Part shown: in pieces, positions 7,084-14,261 of the stretch
Numbering within the stretch: the first letter of the stretch is position 1
Layout: each line of letters starts with the position of its first letter
Assembly (NCBI GenBank): GCA_037439425.1
Contig: JBBIWA010000104.1
Span: forward strand, 1 to 15,321
From: JBBIWA01 sp037439425
Lineage (GTDB): Bacteria > Acidobacteriota > Blastocatellia > RBC074
Length of the DNA: 15,321 nt
Direction of reading: 5' to 3'
The notes under the pieces: model-generated
What the model was told of the DNA's origin: nothing
Database searches by the model: none
Seen by the model: the letters and a program-made list of their open reading frames with translations, nothing else
Program-made: the position numbers and the translations under genes

Positions 7084-8772
7084 CTATCTGAGCCAGACCC
7101 GCATAAGTACCAGGTTGCGCTCCTCACCGCCTCGCTTCTGCTCAGCTAAGACCTCGGCTTCCATCCGGTCGTCATAGATCAGATACGGACTCCACCGCTG
7201 GAGCGAGATAACCAGCAAAGTGGCATCAGGCTGCAGCTCAATCAGAGCCGCGATCTCTGCCGGACTTGTGGCCGTAATCAAACCAGCGCGCGCATCACGC
7301 AGAGGAAGTTCTGGAGCGTAATAATTGATGCTCTGCTCATTGTTGAGATAAAAGGCCAGCCGCTCACCAGGCCGCGCCGCCCTCGCCGCTAACTGTGAGA
7401 GCTCACGCATTGACTCCATTGTGCCTAGGCCGGGAAACAGCAGATGGGTCGTAGCGATCACCACAGTGGTGAGACCAAAAGGCAAGAAGAAGAGAGCAAT
7501 CTTCCCGCCGCACCACTTGAGCAGCGAAAGATAAACGATCGCGACTGTGATAGCTGCTCCTGCTGTCATCCAGGAGGCAGAGGCGCTAACATTTAGCTCA
7601 CTGCTGCCGCGCCAACCGACTCCTATCGCCACAATGATCAGGAGCAGCGCAGTGGCTGTCGCTAACCATTTGAGTCTTCCAGGCGGCTCTGTTTGCCACC
7701 ATCCTTCTAGCTCCCTGGCAATAATCATCGCCACAGCCGGGAAGATCGGCAGAATGTATCCCGGTAGTTTGGATTCCGAGAAGGAGAAGAAAATCACCGG
7801 AAGGAGCACCCATAACCAGAGGTATAACTTCAGCCGATCAGGCGGGGGAATGCTCAGCCTGCGCCACTGTCTCGCTGCTCGCCACGCTCCCACTGCCAGA
7901 TAAAGCGACCAGGGAAAACAGCCAATCAAGGCAATCACAAAGAAGAAGTAGAAAGGCTGCGGGTGACGGTACTTGTTAGAAAAGAAGCGCTGGAAATGAT
8001 GGCCGATGAAGAACTCTTCAATAAATTCTCTCCCGTGCCGCGCCACCATTGGCCCATACCAGATCGCAACCGTCGCCAGAAAGAGCAGCATGCCAAAGAC
8101 CAGCAACCATGGTTGCTGCAAGATGCGCCCTAGCCCTTTGTTGACGATCAAGTACGACCCAATGATCGCTGCTGGCAGCACTATCCCAACTAAACCTTTA
8201 GCCAGCACGGCCAGTCCTAATGCTAACCAAAAGACCCACCAAAGCACGACTGAAGCGCCGCCTGCTACCCCTTGCCGGCCAGGCGCAAGCTGATTGTGCT
8301 CCCACCAGAAGAAGGCAAGTAACGCTAGAGTCAGGCTGAAGGAAAGGGGGGTATCAAAAGTAGCTGCGCGTCCAAATCCCAACCAGAGCCCGCTCGTCAG
8401 TAGCACACAGGCGCTTAAGTAACCGAAGCGCACAGAGATCACACGCCAACCGAAGAAAAAGAGCAGTAGCGCCGTAGCGCTCGCAGCCAGCGCCACGCTC
8501 AGACGTGCTGAAAGCTCCGACACTCCAAACGCTTTGAAGCTCGCGGCGGTCATCCAGTAAAGCAGCGCTGGCTTCTCAAACCAGGGAAGGCCGCCGAGTC
8601 GCGGCGTGATCCAATCGCCTGAAGCGAACATCTCCCGCGCCACCTGAACATAGCGCGGCTCATCAGGGCCAAGCAGCGGTAAATCGCCCAGTCCGTAAAA
8701 AAGCGTTCCCACACAGAGCAACATCAGCGCGCCGAGGTAGTACCATTCTTTCTTGGCAAGTGCGAGTTTCAA
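7084..8772 (-). CDS. ArnT/PMT-family (GT83/GT39-like) membrane glycosyltransferase
   Basis: This 562-residue protein has many hydrophobic helices (first about 10-28, then a series to about 445) and a soluble C-terminal tail. Family hallmarks are present in order: GPDEPRYVQVAREM (35-48) with the acidic pair Asp37-Glu38 on the first periplasmic loop; EKPALLYW (66-73); FDTPLSFSLTLALLAFF (139-155); AKGLVG (191-196); HHFQRFF (258-264); and SESKLPGYILPIFPA (332-346). ArnT-type enzymes move a sugar from an undecaprenyl-phosphate carrier to lipid A or other envelope acceptors on the periplasmic side; the donor and acceptor here cannot be read from sequence. The start is a TTG at 8772, since an in-frame TAG lies shortly upstream and no better start exists. 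The start overlaps one arm of an 18-bp inverted repeat. The divergent Gfo/Idh gene suggests a shared envelope-sugar role. Confidence 0.9.
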   Translation of the reverse strand: MKLALAKKEWYYLGALMLLCVGTLFYGLGDLPLLGPDEPRYVQVAREMFASGDWITPRLGGLPWFEKPALLYWMTAASFKAFGVSELSARLSVALAASATALLLFFFGWRVISVRFGYLSACVLLTSGLWLGFGRAATFDTPLSFSLTLALLAFFWWEHNQLAPGRQGVAGGASVVLWWVFWLALGLAVLAKGLVGIVLPAAIIGSYLIVNKGLGRILQQPWLLVFGMLLFLATVAIWYGPMVARHGREFIEEFFIGHHFQRFFSNKYRHPQPFYFFFVIALIGCFPWSLYLAVGAWRAARQWRRLSIPPPDRLKLYLWLWVLLPVIFFSFSESKLPGYILPIFPAVAMIIARELEGWWQTEPPGRLKWLATATALLLIIVAIGVGWRGSSELNVSASASWMTAGAAITVAIVYLSLLKWCGGKIALFFLPFGLTTVVIATTHLLFPGLGTMESMRELSQLAARAARPGERLAFYLNNEQSINYYAPELPLRDARAGLITATSPAEIAALIELQPDATLLVISLQRWSPYLIYDDRMEAEVLAEQKRGGEERNLVLMRVWLR

Positions 8773-8863
8773 GTTTAAAGTTGACCCATCCTAAGTTGGG
8801 ATTGAAAGGTGAGCTGCAATGGACAGCTCGCCGCTGTAGCTTCGGAACTTTAAACTTGAAACT
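8765..8863. repeat. 18-bp inverted repeat with nested hairpin in a divergent intergenic region
   Basis: AGTTTCAAGTTTAAAGTT (8765-8782) is exactly complementary to the sequence at 8846-8863. Between them GAGCTG (8811-8816) and CAGCTC (8824-8829) form a smaller hairpin with a 7-base loop. The first arm overlaps the TTG start of the glycosyltransferase gene; the second lies 29 bases before the Gfo/Idh start. A 15-base relative of an arm, two mismatches, recurs at 10366-10380, suggesting a dispersed repeat and not a single operator. Confidence 0.75.
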
Positions 8864-8892
8864 TCACTCCCTGTCAAGCTGGACGATAACAG

Positions 8893-9867
8893 ATGAGCGA
8901 AAGACTGAAGGTTGCTGTGATCGGTGCAGGTCACCTCGGACGCGAACACGCTCGCGTTTATGCTTCGCTGGAAGAGGTTGAACTCGTAGCCGTCTGTGAC
9001 ATCAATGAAGCGGTCGGCCGCGCAACCGCCGCCCGCCATGGGGCGAAATACGTGCGCGATTTTCGTGACCTCTTTGGCCAAGTGGAAGCTGTGAGCGTCG
9101 CCACTCCAACGGCCACTCACCACCAGATCTGCTGCGAGTGCCTGCAAGCTGGCATTGACGTGCTGGTCGAGAAACCGATTGCGCGCACGCTCGAAGAGGC
9201 CGATGAGATGATCGCCTTTGCCAATGCGCAGCAGGCCACATTGCAAGTCGGTCACATCGAACGCTTCAATCCGGCTTTTCAGGCCTTGCAGCGGCAGATC
9301 ACACGCCCGCGTTTTTTTGAGGCCCATCGCCTGGGCATCTTCACCGAGCGGTCACTGGACATTGATGTGGTGATGGACCTGATGGTGCATGAACTAGACC
9401 TCATCGCCACGCTGGTGCCGGGCGAAGTTATCGAGATCGAAGCGGTTGGTATTCCCATCCTCACGCCGAAGATTGATCTGGCCAATGCGCGGCTGGAGTT
9501 CGCCGATGGTTGCATTGCCAATATCACGGCGAGCCGCGTTTCGGGCGAACGCTTGCGCAAGCTGCGCGTCTTTCAGCCTGATGAGTACTACTCGCTCGAT
9601 TACACCAAGCAGCAGGTCATGATGTGCCGCTTGGTATCTCCGGCCACCGACTCAGATCGTCCGCAAATCGCCGCCCAGCCACTAGAGGTCGCCAGGCGTG
9701 AACCCCTGTTGGCAGAGATAGAGGCTTTTGTCACGGCCGTTCGTCAGCGAAGCGCACCGGTCGTTAGTGGCGCTGAAGGCAGACGCGCGCTCGCTTTGGC
9801 CATCGCCGTACTCGCCAAGATCAAAGAGCATGCTTTGCGCGCAGGCATTCCATTGCGCTTTGAGTGA
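8893..9867 (+). CDS. Gfo/Idh/MocA family NAD(P)-dependent oxidoreductase
   Basis: The 324-residue protein has an N-terminal Rossmann fold: KVAVIGAGHLGREHARVY (6-23), an acidic residue after the second strand (AVCDIN, 33-38), SVATPTATHH (68-77) and the hallmark EKP (93-95) that carries the catalytic-site Lys. QVGHIERFNPAF (118-129) and MDLMVHELDLI (161-171) complete the active-site region. Members with a VGHIERFNPA motif are often found beside lipid A or sugar-nucleotide genes; GnnA, the UDP-GlcNAc 3-dehydrogenase used to make amide-linked lipid A, is one such relative. Without the partner aminotransferase GnnB or lpx genes in view I do not assign it to GnnA. It is divergent from the ArnT-like gene, 120 bases away. 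Its Shine-Dalgarno is weak. Confidence 0.9.
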   Translation: MSERLKVAVIGAGHLGREHARVYASLEEVELVAVCDINEAVGRATAARHGAKYVRDFRDLFGQVEAVSVATPTATHHQICCECLQAGIDVLVEKPIARTLEEADEMIAFANAQQATLQVGHIERFNPAFQALQRQITRPRFFEAHRLGIFTERSLDIDVVMDLMVHELDLIATLVPGEVIEIEAVGIPILTPKIDLANARLEFADGCIANITASRVSGERLRKLRVFQPDEYYSLDYTKQQVMMCRLVSPATDSDRPQIAAQPLEVARREPLLAEIEAFVTAVRQRSAPVVSGAEGRRALALAIAVLAKIKEHALRAGIPLRFE

Positions 9868-9904
9868 CGACCGATTTGCTTCAGACCGAATGGTGAGAGT
9901 AAGA

Positions 9905-9910
9905 TATAAA
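9905..9910 (+). promoter_or_regulatory. Possible -10 box for the PPOX gene
   Basis: TATAAA is a good -10 hexamer, 52 bases before the PPOX start, in the 94-base gap after the Gfo/Idh gene. The candidate -35 (TTCAGA at 9880-9885, spacing 19) is poor, so this is tentative. Confidence 0.28.
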
Positions 9911-9961
9911 ACCAATTATTGAGCAGGCAAACTCACTGAACTTCGACCTGGGAGGAGGGTT

Positions 9962-10360
9962 ATGTCGAGCGTCATTCCCGATAAGTATCTTGATCTCTTC
10001 AAAAAGAAGGCCTTTGCTAATCTCGCTACGCTGATGCCGGATGGCCAGCCGCAAGTCACCCCCGTCTGGTGTGATTTCGATGGCCAGCACGTGATCATCA
10101 ATTCCGCCAAGGGACGACAGAAGGATCGCAATTTACGCCGCGAGCCGCGAGTCTCTCTTTCGATTATGGATCCTGACAATCCATATCGCTACCTTGAAGT
10201 GCGTGGCAGGGTAGCCGAGATCACAGAGGAAGGGGCCGATGAACACATTGATCGCATGGCCAAGAAGTACCTGGGGCTGGACAAATATCCTTACCGGCAA
10301 CCCGGCGAAGTGCGCGTGATGTACAAGATCAAGCCTGAACATACTACTTCGATGGGGTAA
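9962..10360 (+). CDS. PPOX-class, probably F420-dependent, oxidoreductase (Rv1155-like)
   Basis: This is a small 132-residue split-beta-barrel flavin/deazaflavin protein. Motifs typical of the F420-binding FDOR-B group are present: FANLATLMPDGQPQVTPVW (18-36), then INSAKGRQKDRNLRREPRVS (46-65) with the basic residues that hold the cofactor phosphate and tail, then DPDNPYRYLEVRGRVAEI (70-87), and a C-terminal KKYLGLDKYPYR (101-112). Such enzymes use reduced F420 to reduce small substrates; the substrate is not predictable. The Shine-Dalgarno GGGAGGAGGG (9950-9959) is the strongest in the window, suggesting good expression. F420 dependence is inferred from motifs and is supported by the FbiD/CofC gene 3.1 kb away. 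An FMN- or heme-binding relative is the alternative. Confidence 0.88.
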   Translation: MSSVIPDKYLDLFKKKAFANLATLMPDGQPQVTPVWCDFDGQHVIINSAKGRQKDRNLRREPRVSLSIMDPDNPYRYLEVRGRVAEITEEGADEHIDRMAKKYLGLDKYPYRQPGEVRVMYKIKPEHTTSMG

Positions 10361-10365
10361 GTGGC

Positions 10366-10468
10366 CTTTAAACTTCAAGCCGCAGACCTCAGGGATCAGA
10401 CCAATCGGGAGTGAAGAGGTGAGAGAGTAAGAGGGTGAAGAGTTCTGAGGTCTGATGCCTGAAATCTG
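10366..10468. repeat. Intergenic inverted repeat before the SagB-like gene
   Basis: The 20-base sequence at 10383-10402 (starting CAGACCTCAGG) pairs with 10449-10468 (starting GGTCTGATGCC) at 17 of 20 positions. Just upstream, CTTTAAACTTCAAGC (10366-10380) resembles the arms of the 8765-8863 repeat. Between the arms is a purine-rich stretch (GAAGAGGTGAGAGAGTAAGA). The second arm ends 11 bases before the next ATG, so folding could affect its translation. Confidence 0.6.
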
Positions 10469-10479
10469 AGCTCTGCACT

Positions 10480-12024
10480 ATGACTAACTACGACCTGGAG
10501 GCGGCCTGGGCCTATCACGAAGCGACCAAGCATTCCTACTGGAGCGTGCGCCGCAACGCGCACTACCTGGATTGGCCGAACCAGCCGCTGCCATTCAAAA
10601 TCTACCTGGAACTAGATCCGATCCCGCTCCCAAGCGAACTTCCCTCGCTGTCGGTGACTGCGCTGGAAGCGATCTCGGCAACTGAGGTCGAAGTCAGGGG
10701 CGATGCAGTTCCGAATCTCCAGATGCTGGCACAGGTGCTTTACTTTTCAGCTGGGATCACCAAACGGAAGCAGCACCCGATGGGTGAGATCCTCTTTCGC
10801 GCGGCTTCGTGCACTGGAGCACTTTACGAGATCGAGCTATATCTGGTGTGCAGCGATCTGCCGGATCTAGAAGCAGGCCTCTATCATTTCCATCCTGCTG
10901 ATTTCGCACTGCGGCGTTTACGTGCTGGTGACTATCGCGGCGTGCTAGCTCGCGCGACGGCGCAAGAGCCGGCTGTCGCAAGCGCTCCGGTCACGATCAT
11001 CTGCACCGGCACTTACTGGCGCAACGCGTGGAAGTATCAAGCCCGCACCTATCGTCACTTCGGTTGGGACAATGGCACGATGCTGGGCAATCTGCTGGCG
11101 ACTGCAGCCGCGCTCAAACTGCCCGCCAAAGTGGTGATGGGTTTTATGGACGAGGAAGTGAATCGGTTACTCAGCCTGGAGACAGAGCGCGAAGTAGCTT
11201 TCTCGCTGGTTCCATTGGGGCGCATCTCCGCGCCGCCGCCCGCTCCGCCCGCGCAGATCGAACCTCTTAATCTGCAAGTCGCGCCGTATTCCAGAACGGA
11301 GGTTGATTATCCGGCGATGCGCCAGATGCACGCCGCCTCATCATTGCTGGACGAAGCCGAGGTCGCTGCCTGGCGGGGCAACACGCCAGCACACAGATTT
11401 CCTGAACCAACTGGCGAGCTGATCCCGCTGCGGCCGCCAGCCGATGAGCGGGGGATTGCCGATTCACTGGATCAAGTCATCCGGAGAAGAGGCTCTACAC
11501 GACGTTTTGCGCGCGACGAGTCACTCACCTTTGACCAGCTTTCGAGCTTGCTTTATTGCTCGCTGCAGGGCATTCCAGCTGATTTTCTCGATCCGCTCGG
11601 TACGCATCTCAATACGGTTTATCTCATCATTCACGCGGTAGAAGAGCTAAAACCCGGCGCCTATGTGCTGCACCGCGACCGATGGGCACTGGAACTTCTC
11701 AAGACGGGCGATTTCCGTTCTGAAGCTGGCTTTCTAGGTCTTGAACAAGACCTGCCGGCCGATGCTAGCGCGACGATCTTCTTTCTCGCGGATTTGAAAG
11801 CCGTCCTGGAAAGATTCGGCAACCGCGGTTATCGCGCGGCACAGCTTGAGTCGGGGATCCTCGGCGGGAAGATGTATCTGGCGGCTTATGGCCAGGGGTT
11901 TGGCGCTACAGGGTTGACCTTTTATGACGATTACGTAGTGCAGTTCTTTTCGCCCCATGCTGCAGGCATGAGCACAATCTTTCATGTCGCGATTGGCAAG
12001 TCGGCAAAACACCGACTCCTGTGA
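10480..12024 (+). CDS. SagB/ThcOx-type dehydrogenase with two nitroreductase-like domains
   Basis: The 514-residue protein has an N-terminal YHEATKHSYWSV segment (12-23) typical of SagB-like proteins and two tandem nitroreductase-fold halves. The first (about 75-250) includes FSAGITKRK (89-97) and KYQARTYRHFGWDNGTMLGNL (185-205). The second (about 325-510) includes RRRGSTRRFARDESLTFDQLSSLLY (335-359) and NRGYRAAQLESGILGGKMYL (448-467), ending near GATGLTFYDDYVVQFF. SagB-type enzymes use FMN to oxidise azolines to azoles in thiazole/oxazole-modified peptides. However, no cyclodehydratase (SagC/D, YcaO) or precursor peptide is in the window, so this may be one of the stand-alone family members of unknown function. 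The ATG at 10480 has only a weak ribosome site. The next gene starts 46 bases after its stop, on the same strand. Confidence 0.87.
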   Translation: MTNYDLEAAWAYHEATKHSYWSVRRNAHYLDWPNQPLPFKIYLELDPIPLPSELPSLSVTALEAISATEVEVRGDAVPNLQMLAQVLYFSAGITKRKQHPMGEILFRAASCTGALYEIELYLVCSDLPDLEAGLYHFHPADFALRRLRAGDYRGVLARATAQEPAVASAPVTIICTGTYWRNAWKYQARTYRHFGWDNGTMLGNLLATAAALKLPAKVVMGFMDEEVNRLLSLETEREVAFSLVPLGRISAPPPAPPAQIEPLNLQVAPYSRTEVDYPAMRQMHAASSLLDEAEVAAWRGNTPAHRFPEPTGELIPLRPPADERGIADSLDQVIRRRGSTRRFARDESLTFDQLSSLLYCSLQGIPADFLDPLGTHLNTVYLIIHAVEELKPGAYVLHRDRWALELLKTGDFRSEAGFLGLEQDLPADASATIFFLADLKAVLERFGNRGYRAAQLESGILGGKMYLAAYGQGFGATGLTFYDDYVVQFFSPHAAGMSTIFHVAIGKSAKHRLL

Positions 12025-12070
12025 GGCAGCTGGTCGAAAGCTGACGAAGATTTCAAAGAAGGAGAACTCA

Positions 12071-13231
12071 ATGGGAGAAACGGCGGATGTGATTATCGTC
12101 GGCGGCGGAATCGTGGGTTCCAGCATTGCTTATCATCTGGCCGAGCAAGGCTGCACCAATGTTGTGATCATCGAACGCGAAGAAAGGCAAGGGCTGGGCT
12201 CAACCGGCAAGAGCGCCGGTGGGGTGCGCGCCCAGTTTGCCACGCCTATTAACATTCAGATGTCGCTTTACTCGATCGACTTCTTCTCGCACTTTGAGGA
12301 AGCGACCGGCCACACGGCAGATTATCGGCCCTTTGGCTATCTGTTTGTAGCCACCAGCGAAAAGCATCTCGCCTACCTGAGAACCAATCGCCAGCGACAG
12401 ATGGCGCTGGGGCTGAGGAAAGTGGAGCTCCTCACCCCTGAAGAGATCGCCCGGATGGTTCCGCAGCTGCGCACGGATGACGTGGTGGGCGGAAGTTTCT
12501 GCCAGACAGATGGCTTCGTTGATCCCAACAGTGTGCTGACCGGTTATACCAAGCGCGCCAAAGAACGCAACGTCAGAGTTTGGCTCAGCACTGAGGTGAT
12601 CAGCATCCAGGTGGAAAAGGGCCAGATCGCGGGCGTGATGACAACGCGAGGCCCTGTCGCCACGCGCACGGTAGTCAACGCTGCTGGCCCCTGGGCAGCG
12701 CTGGTGGCTAAGATGGCGGGCGTTGAGCTTCCCGTCACGCCGTTGCGCCGCCAGATAGTCAACACGCAACGCTGCGACTTCCTACCCAATCCGCTGCCGA
12801 TGGTGATTGATATGTCGAACGGCTTTCACTTCCGCCGCGAGGGCGAAGGCATTTTGATGGCCTGGCCTGATCCTGATGAAACCTACGGCTTCAAGGCTGC
12901 CTTTGATCCCGAATACCTCGAAAAGATTCTGATCCGCGCCGTCAAGCGCGTCCCGCAGTTTGCCGATCTACCAGTCAATCCGCATCGCTGCTGGGCCGGG
13001 ATGTACGAAGTCTCACCCGACCATCACGCCATCCTTGGCCCGGCTCCTGAAGTCAGGGGCCTTTTCTTCGCCAATGGTTTCAGCGGTCACGGCGTGATGC
13101 ACTCGCCAGCAACGGGAAGAATTGTCGCCGATCTGATCCTGCACGGTCGCTGTGAAGTCCTGGATGCTACGCCGCTTAGGGTTGAGAGATTTGCTGAAGG
13201 CAAGTTGCTGGAGGAAACCGCAGTAATTTGA
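12071..13231 (+). CDS. FAD-dependent amine/amino-acid oxidoreductase (DadA / sarcosine oxidase beta-like)
   Basis: The 386-residue DAO-family flavoprotein has an N-terminal dinucleotide-binding motif VIIVGGGIVGSSIAYHLAE (7-25) ending in an acidic strand (VVIIERE). STGKSAGGVRAQF follows, then VVNAAGPWA (FAD pyrophosphate region) and a C-terminal WAGMYEVSPDHHAILGP ... FANGFSGHGVMHSPATGR block typical of sarcosine oxidase beta, glycine oxidase, D-amino-acid dehydrogenase and proline dehydrogenase relatives. It oxidises a secondary or primary amine; the substrate and acceptor are unknown. I chose ATG 12071 because AGAAGGAG lies six bases before it and the FAD motif then falls at the N-terminus; an upstream in-frame start at 11984 would overlap the SagB-like gene and adds no family sequence. 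It is probably co-transcribed with the preceding gene. A terminator-like hairpin follows at 13322. Confidence 0.9.
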   Translation: MGETADVIIVGGGIVGSSIAYHLAEQGCTNVVIIEREERQGLGSTGKSAGGVRAQFATPINIQMSLYSIDFFSHFEEATGHTADYRPFGYLFVATSEKHLAYLRTNRQRQMALGLRKVELLTPEEIARMVPQLRTDDVVGGSFCQTDGFVDPNSVLTGYTKRAKERNVRVWLSTEVISIQVEKGQIAGVMTTRGPVATRTVVNAAGPWAALVAKMAGVELPVTPLRRQIVNTQRCDFLPNPLPMVIDMSNGFHFRREGEGILMAWPDPDETYGFKAAFDPEYLEKILIRAVKRVPQFADLPVNPHRCWAGMYEVSPDHHAILGPAPEVRGLFFANGFSGHGVMHSPATGRIVADLILHGRCEVLDATPLRVERFAEGKLLEETAVI

Positions 13232-13321
13232 AGCTTGTTCGTTCCTGATGCTCCCATGGCTCGCTCCATTAGTTTCTCCACAAGGAACTGCACACAGTAA
13301 GCCCTGCCAGAATTCAAGTAA

Positions 13322-13347
13322 CCGAACGAAAGTTCGGCGATCTTTTT
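13322..13347 (+). terminator. Intrinsic terminator-like hairpin downstream of the FAD oxidoreductase
   Basis: CCGAAC (13322-13327), a GAAA tetraloop, and GTTCGG (13332-13337) form a perfect 6-bp stem. Five bases later five Ts follow (13343-13347). It lies 90 bases after the stop of the plus-strand operon and before the convergent cofC/fbiD gene. The gap between stem and T-run is slightly longer than ideal. Otherwise the 265-base stretch 13232-13496 has only a short tandem TGCCCCAAA pair (13385 and 13395). Confidence 0.55.
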
Positions 13348-13496
13348 CAAGCCAAGAAGAGCTGGAAATATAAGTATCAAGAATTGCCCCAAAGTGCCCC
13401 AAACTTTTGCACACCTACTTAGACCTCAGCCGTCAGTTAAACTCACTCACCTGGAGGGGCGCCGGAAAACCGCTGTATCTGGACGAGGCCAGTTCT

Positions 13497-14156
13497 TCAA
13501 GACTTGGCTTTCAGACGCTCGCTGATATTCATCTCCACCAACAAATCATAAACCGGCGTGACGCAGCCTTGCTCCATCAGAACCGCGATGTCTTCCGGCT
13601 CATCAATGTCAAGCGCGATGCGGGGCAGGAGAATCACCCTGGTCCGAGCTTGCGCTTGAGCTGCGGCGCGCAAATGCCTGGCCAAACTGTCCGGCCCAAA
13701 GTGCGAAGGAAACACATCAGCAGGACTGCGCAAAATCGCATTGGTTCCCCTCCCATCGCGCGATGGAACCATTACTGCTGAGGGAGCAGGAAGGCTATGC
13801 GCGAGGATCGTTTCGATGTCTTCTGTAGTGATCAGTGGAAGATCAGCCGGCAGGCGCAGCACAGCGCTGGCGCCGCGTTGTTTCACTGCGCGCGAACCGA
13901 AATCCACCGAGGCGCTTTCGGAGAATTGCTGCTTCTCGAGCAGCACTTCCATCCCGTAAGCTTCGGCCAACGCAATCGCGGGCTGATAGAGCGTGACGAC
14001 TGCGACGCGATCGGCATTGCACACCTTGGCGGCGGCGGCCAAAGTTGCTTCCAGCATCACCCACGCCAGCCGCTGGCGCTCTTCTGGCGTCATCAAGGTG
14101 GCGAGCCGCTGCTTGGCCTGGGAAAGATCTTTGACCGGAATCAGGATGTAACGCAT
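13497..14156 (-). CDS. cofC/fbiD: F420 precursor guanylyltransferase (CofC/FbiD family)
   Basis: The 219-residue protein matches the family that transfers GMP from GTP onto 2-phospho-L-lactate, phosphoenolpyruvate or 3-phosphoglycerate, to make the activated side-chain precursor of coenzyme F420. Motifs in order: IPVKDLSQAKQRL (6-18) at the nucleotide site, LPADLPLIT (102-110) with the metal-binding acidic residue, PSRDGRGTNAILRSP (131-145), FGPDSLARH (153-161) and the LDIDEPEDI segment (182-190). Length is typical. Which 3-carbon acid it uses cannot be told from sequence alone. The rest of the F420 pathway (CofD/FbiA, CofE/FbiB, FbiC) is outside the window. It is convergent to the FAD oxidoreductase gene and on the same strand as the FMN-protein gene 105 bases upstream. 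ATG start, weak ribosome site. Confidence 0.93.
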   Translation of the reverse strand: MRYILIPVKDLSQAKQRLATLMTPEERQRLAWVMLEATLAAAAKVCNADRVAVVTLYQPAIALAEAYGMEVLLEKQQFSESASVDFGSRAVKQRGASAVLRLPADLPLITTEDIETILAHSLPAPSAVMVPSRDGRGTNAILRSPADVFPSHFGPDSLARHLRAAAQAQARTRVILLPRIALDIDEPEDIAVLMEQGCVTPVYDLLVEMNISERLKAKS

Positions 14157-14261
14157 AAGCTCGCATCAGACAACAACCGGCGGTAAAGTGAGCCTCTCGT
14201 CAGGGAAATTTCACCACTACCTCGTTTCTGCCCGCAAGTGACAGTTACAACTATGAGAGCT

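Noticed and set aside
11984..12070. Longer N-terminus for the FAD oxidoreductase from an upstream start
   Set aside because: It would overlap the SagB-like gene's end and push the FAD motif inward; the ATG at 12071 has a strong ribosome-binding site.
12200..12769. A 189-residue minus-strand reading frame
   Set aside because: It lies wholly antisense to the FAD oxidoreductase, whose motifs are clear.
13385..13403. Tandem TGCCCCAAA pair as a start of a CRISPR or iteron array
   Set aside because: Only two units of 9-10 bases exist; no spacer regularity and no origin or Cas genes nearby.
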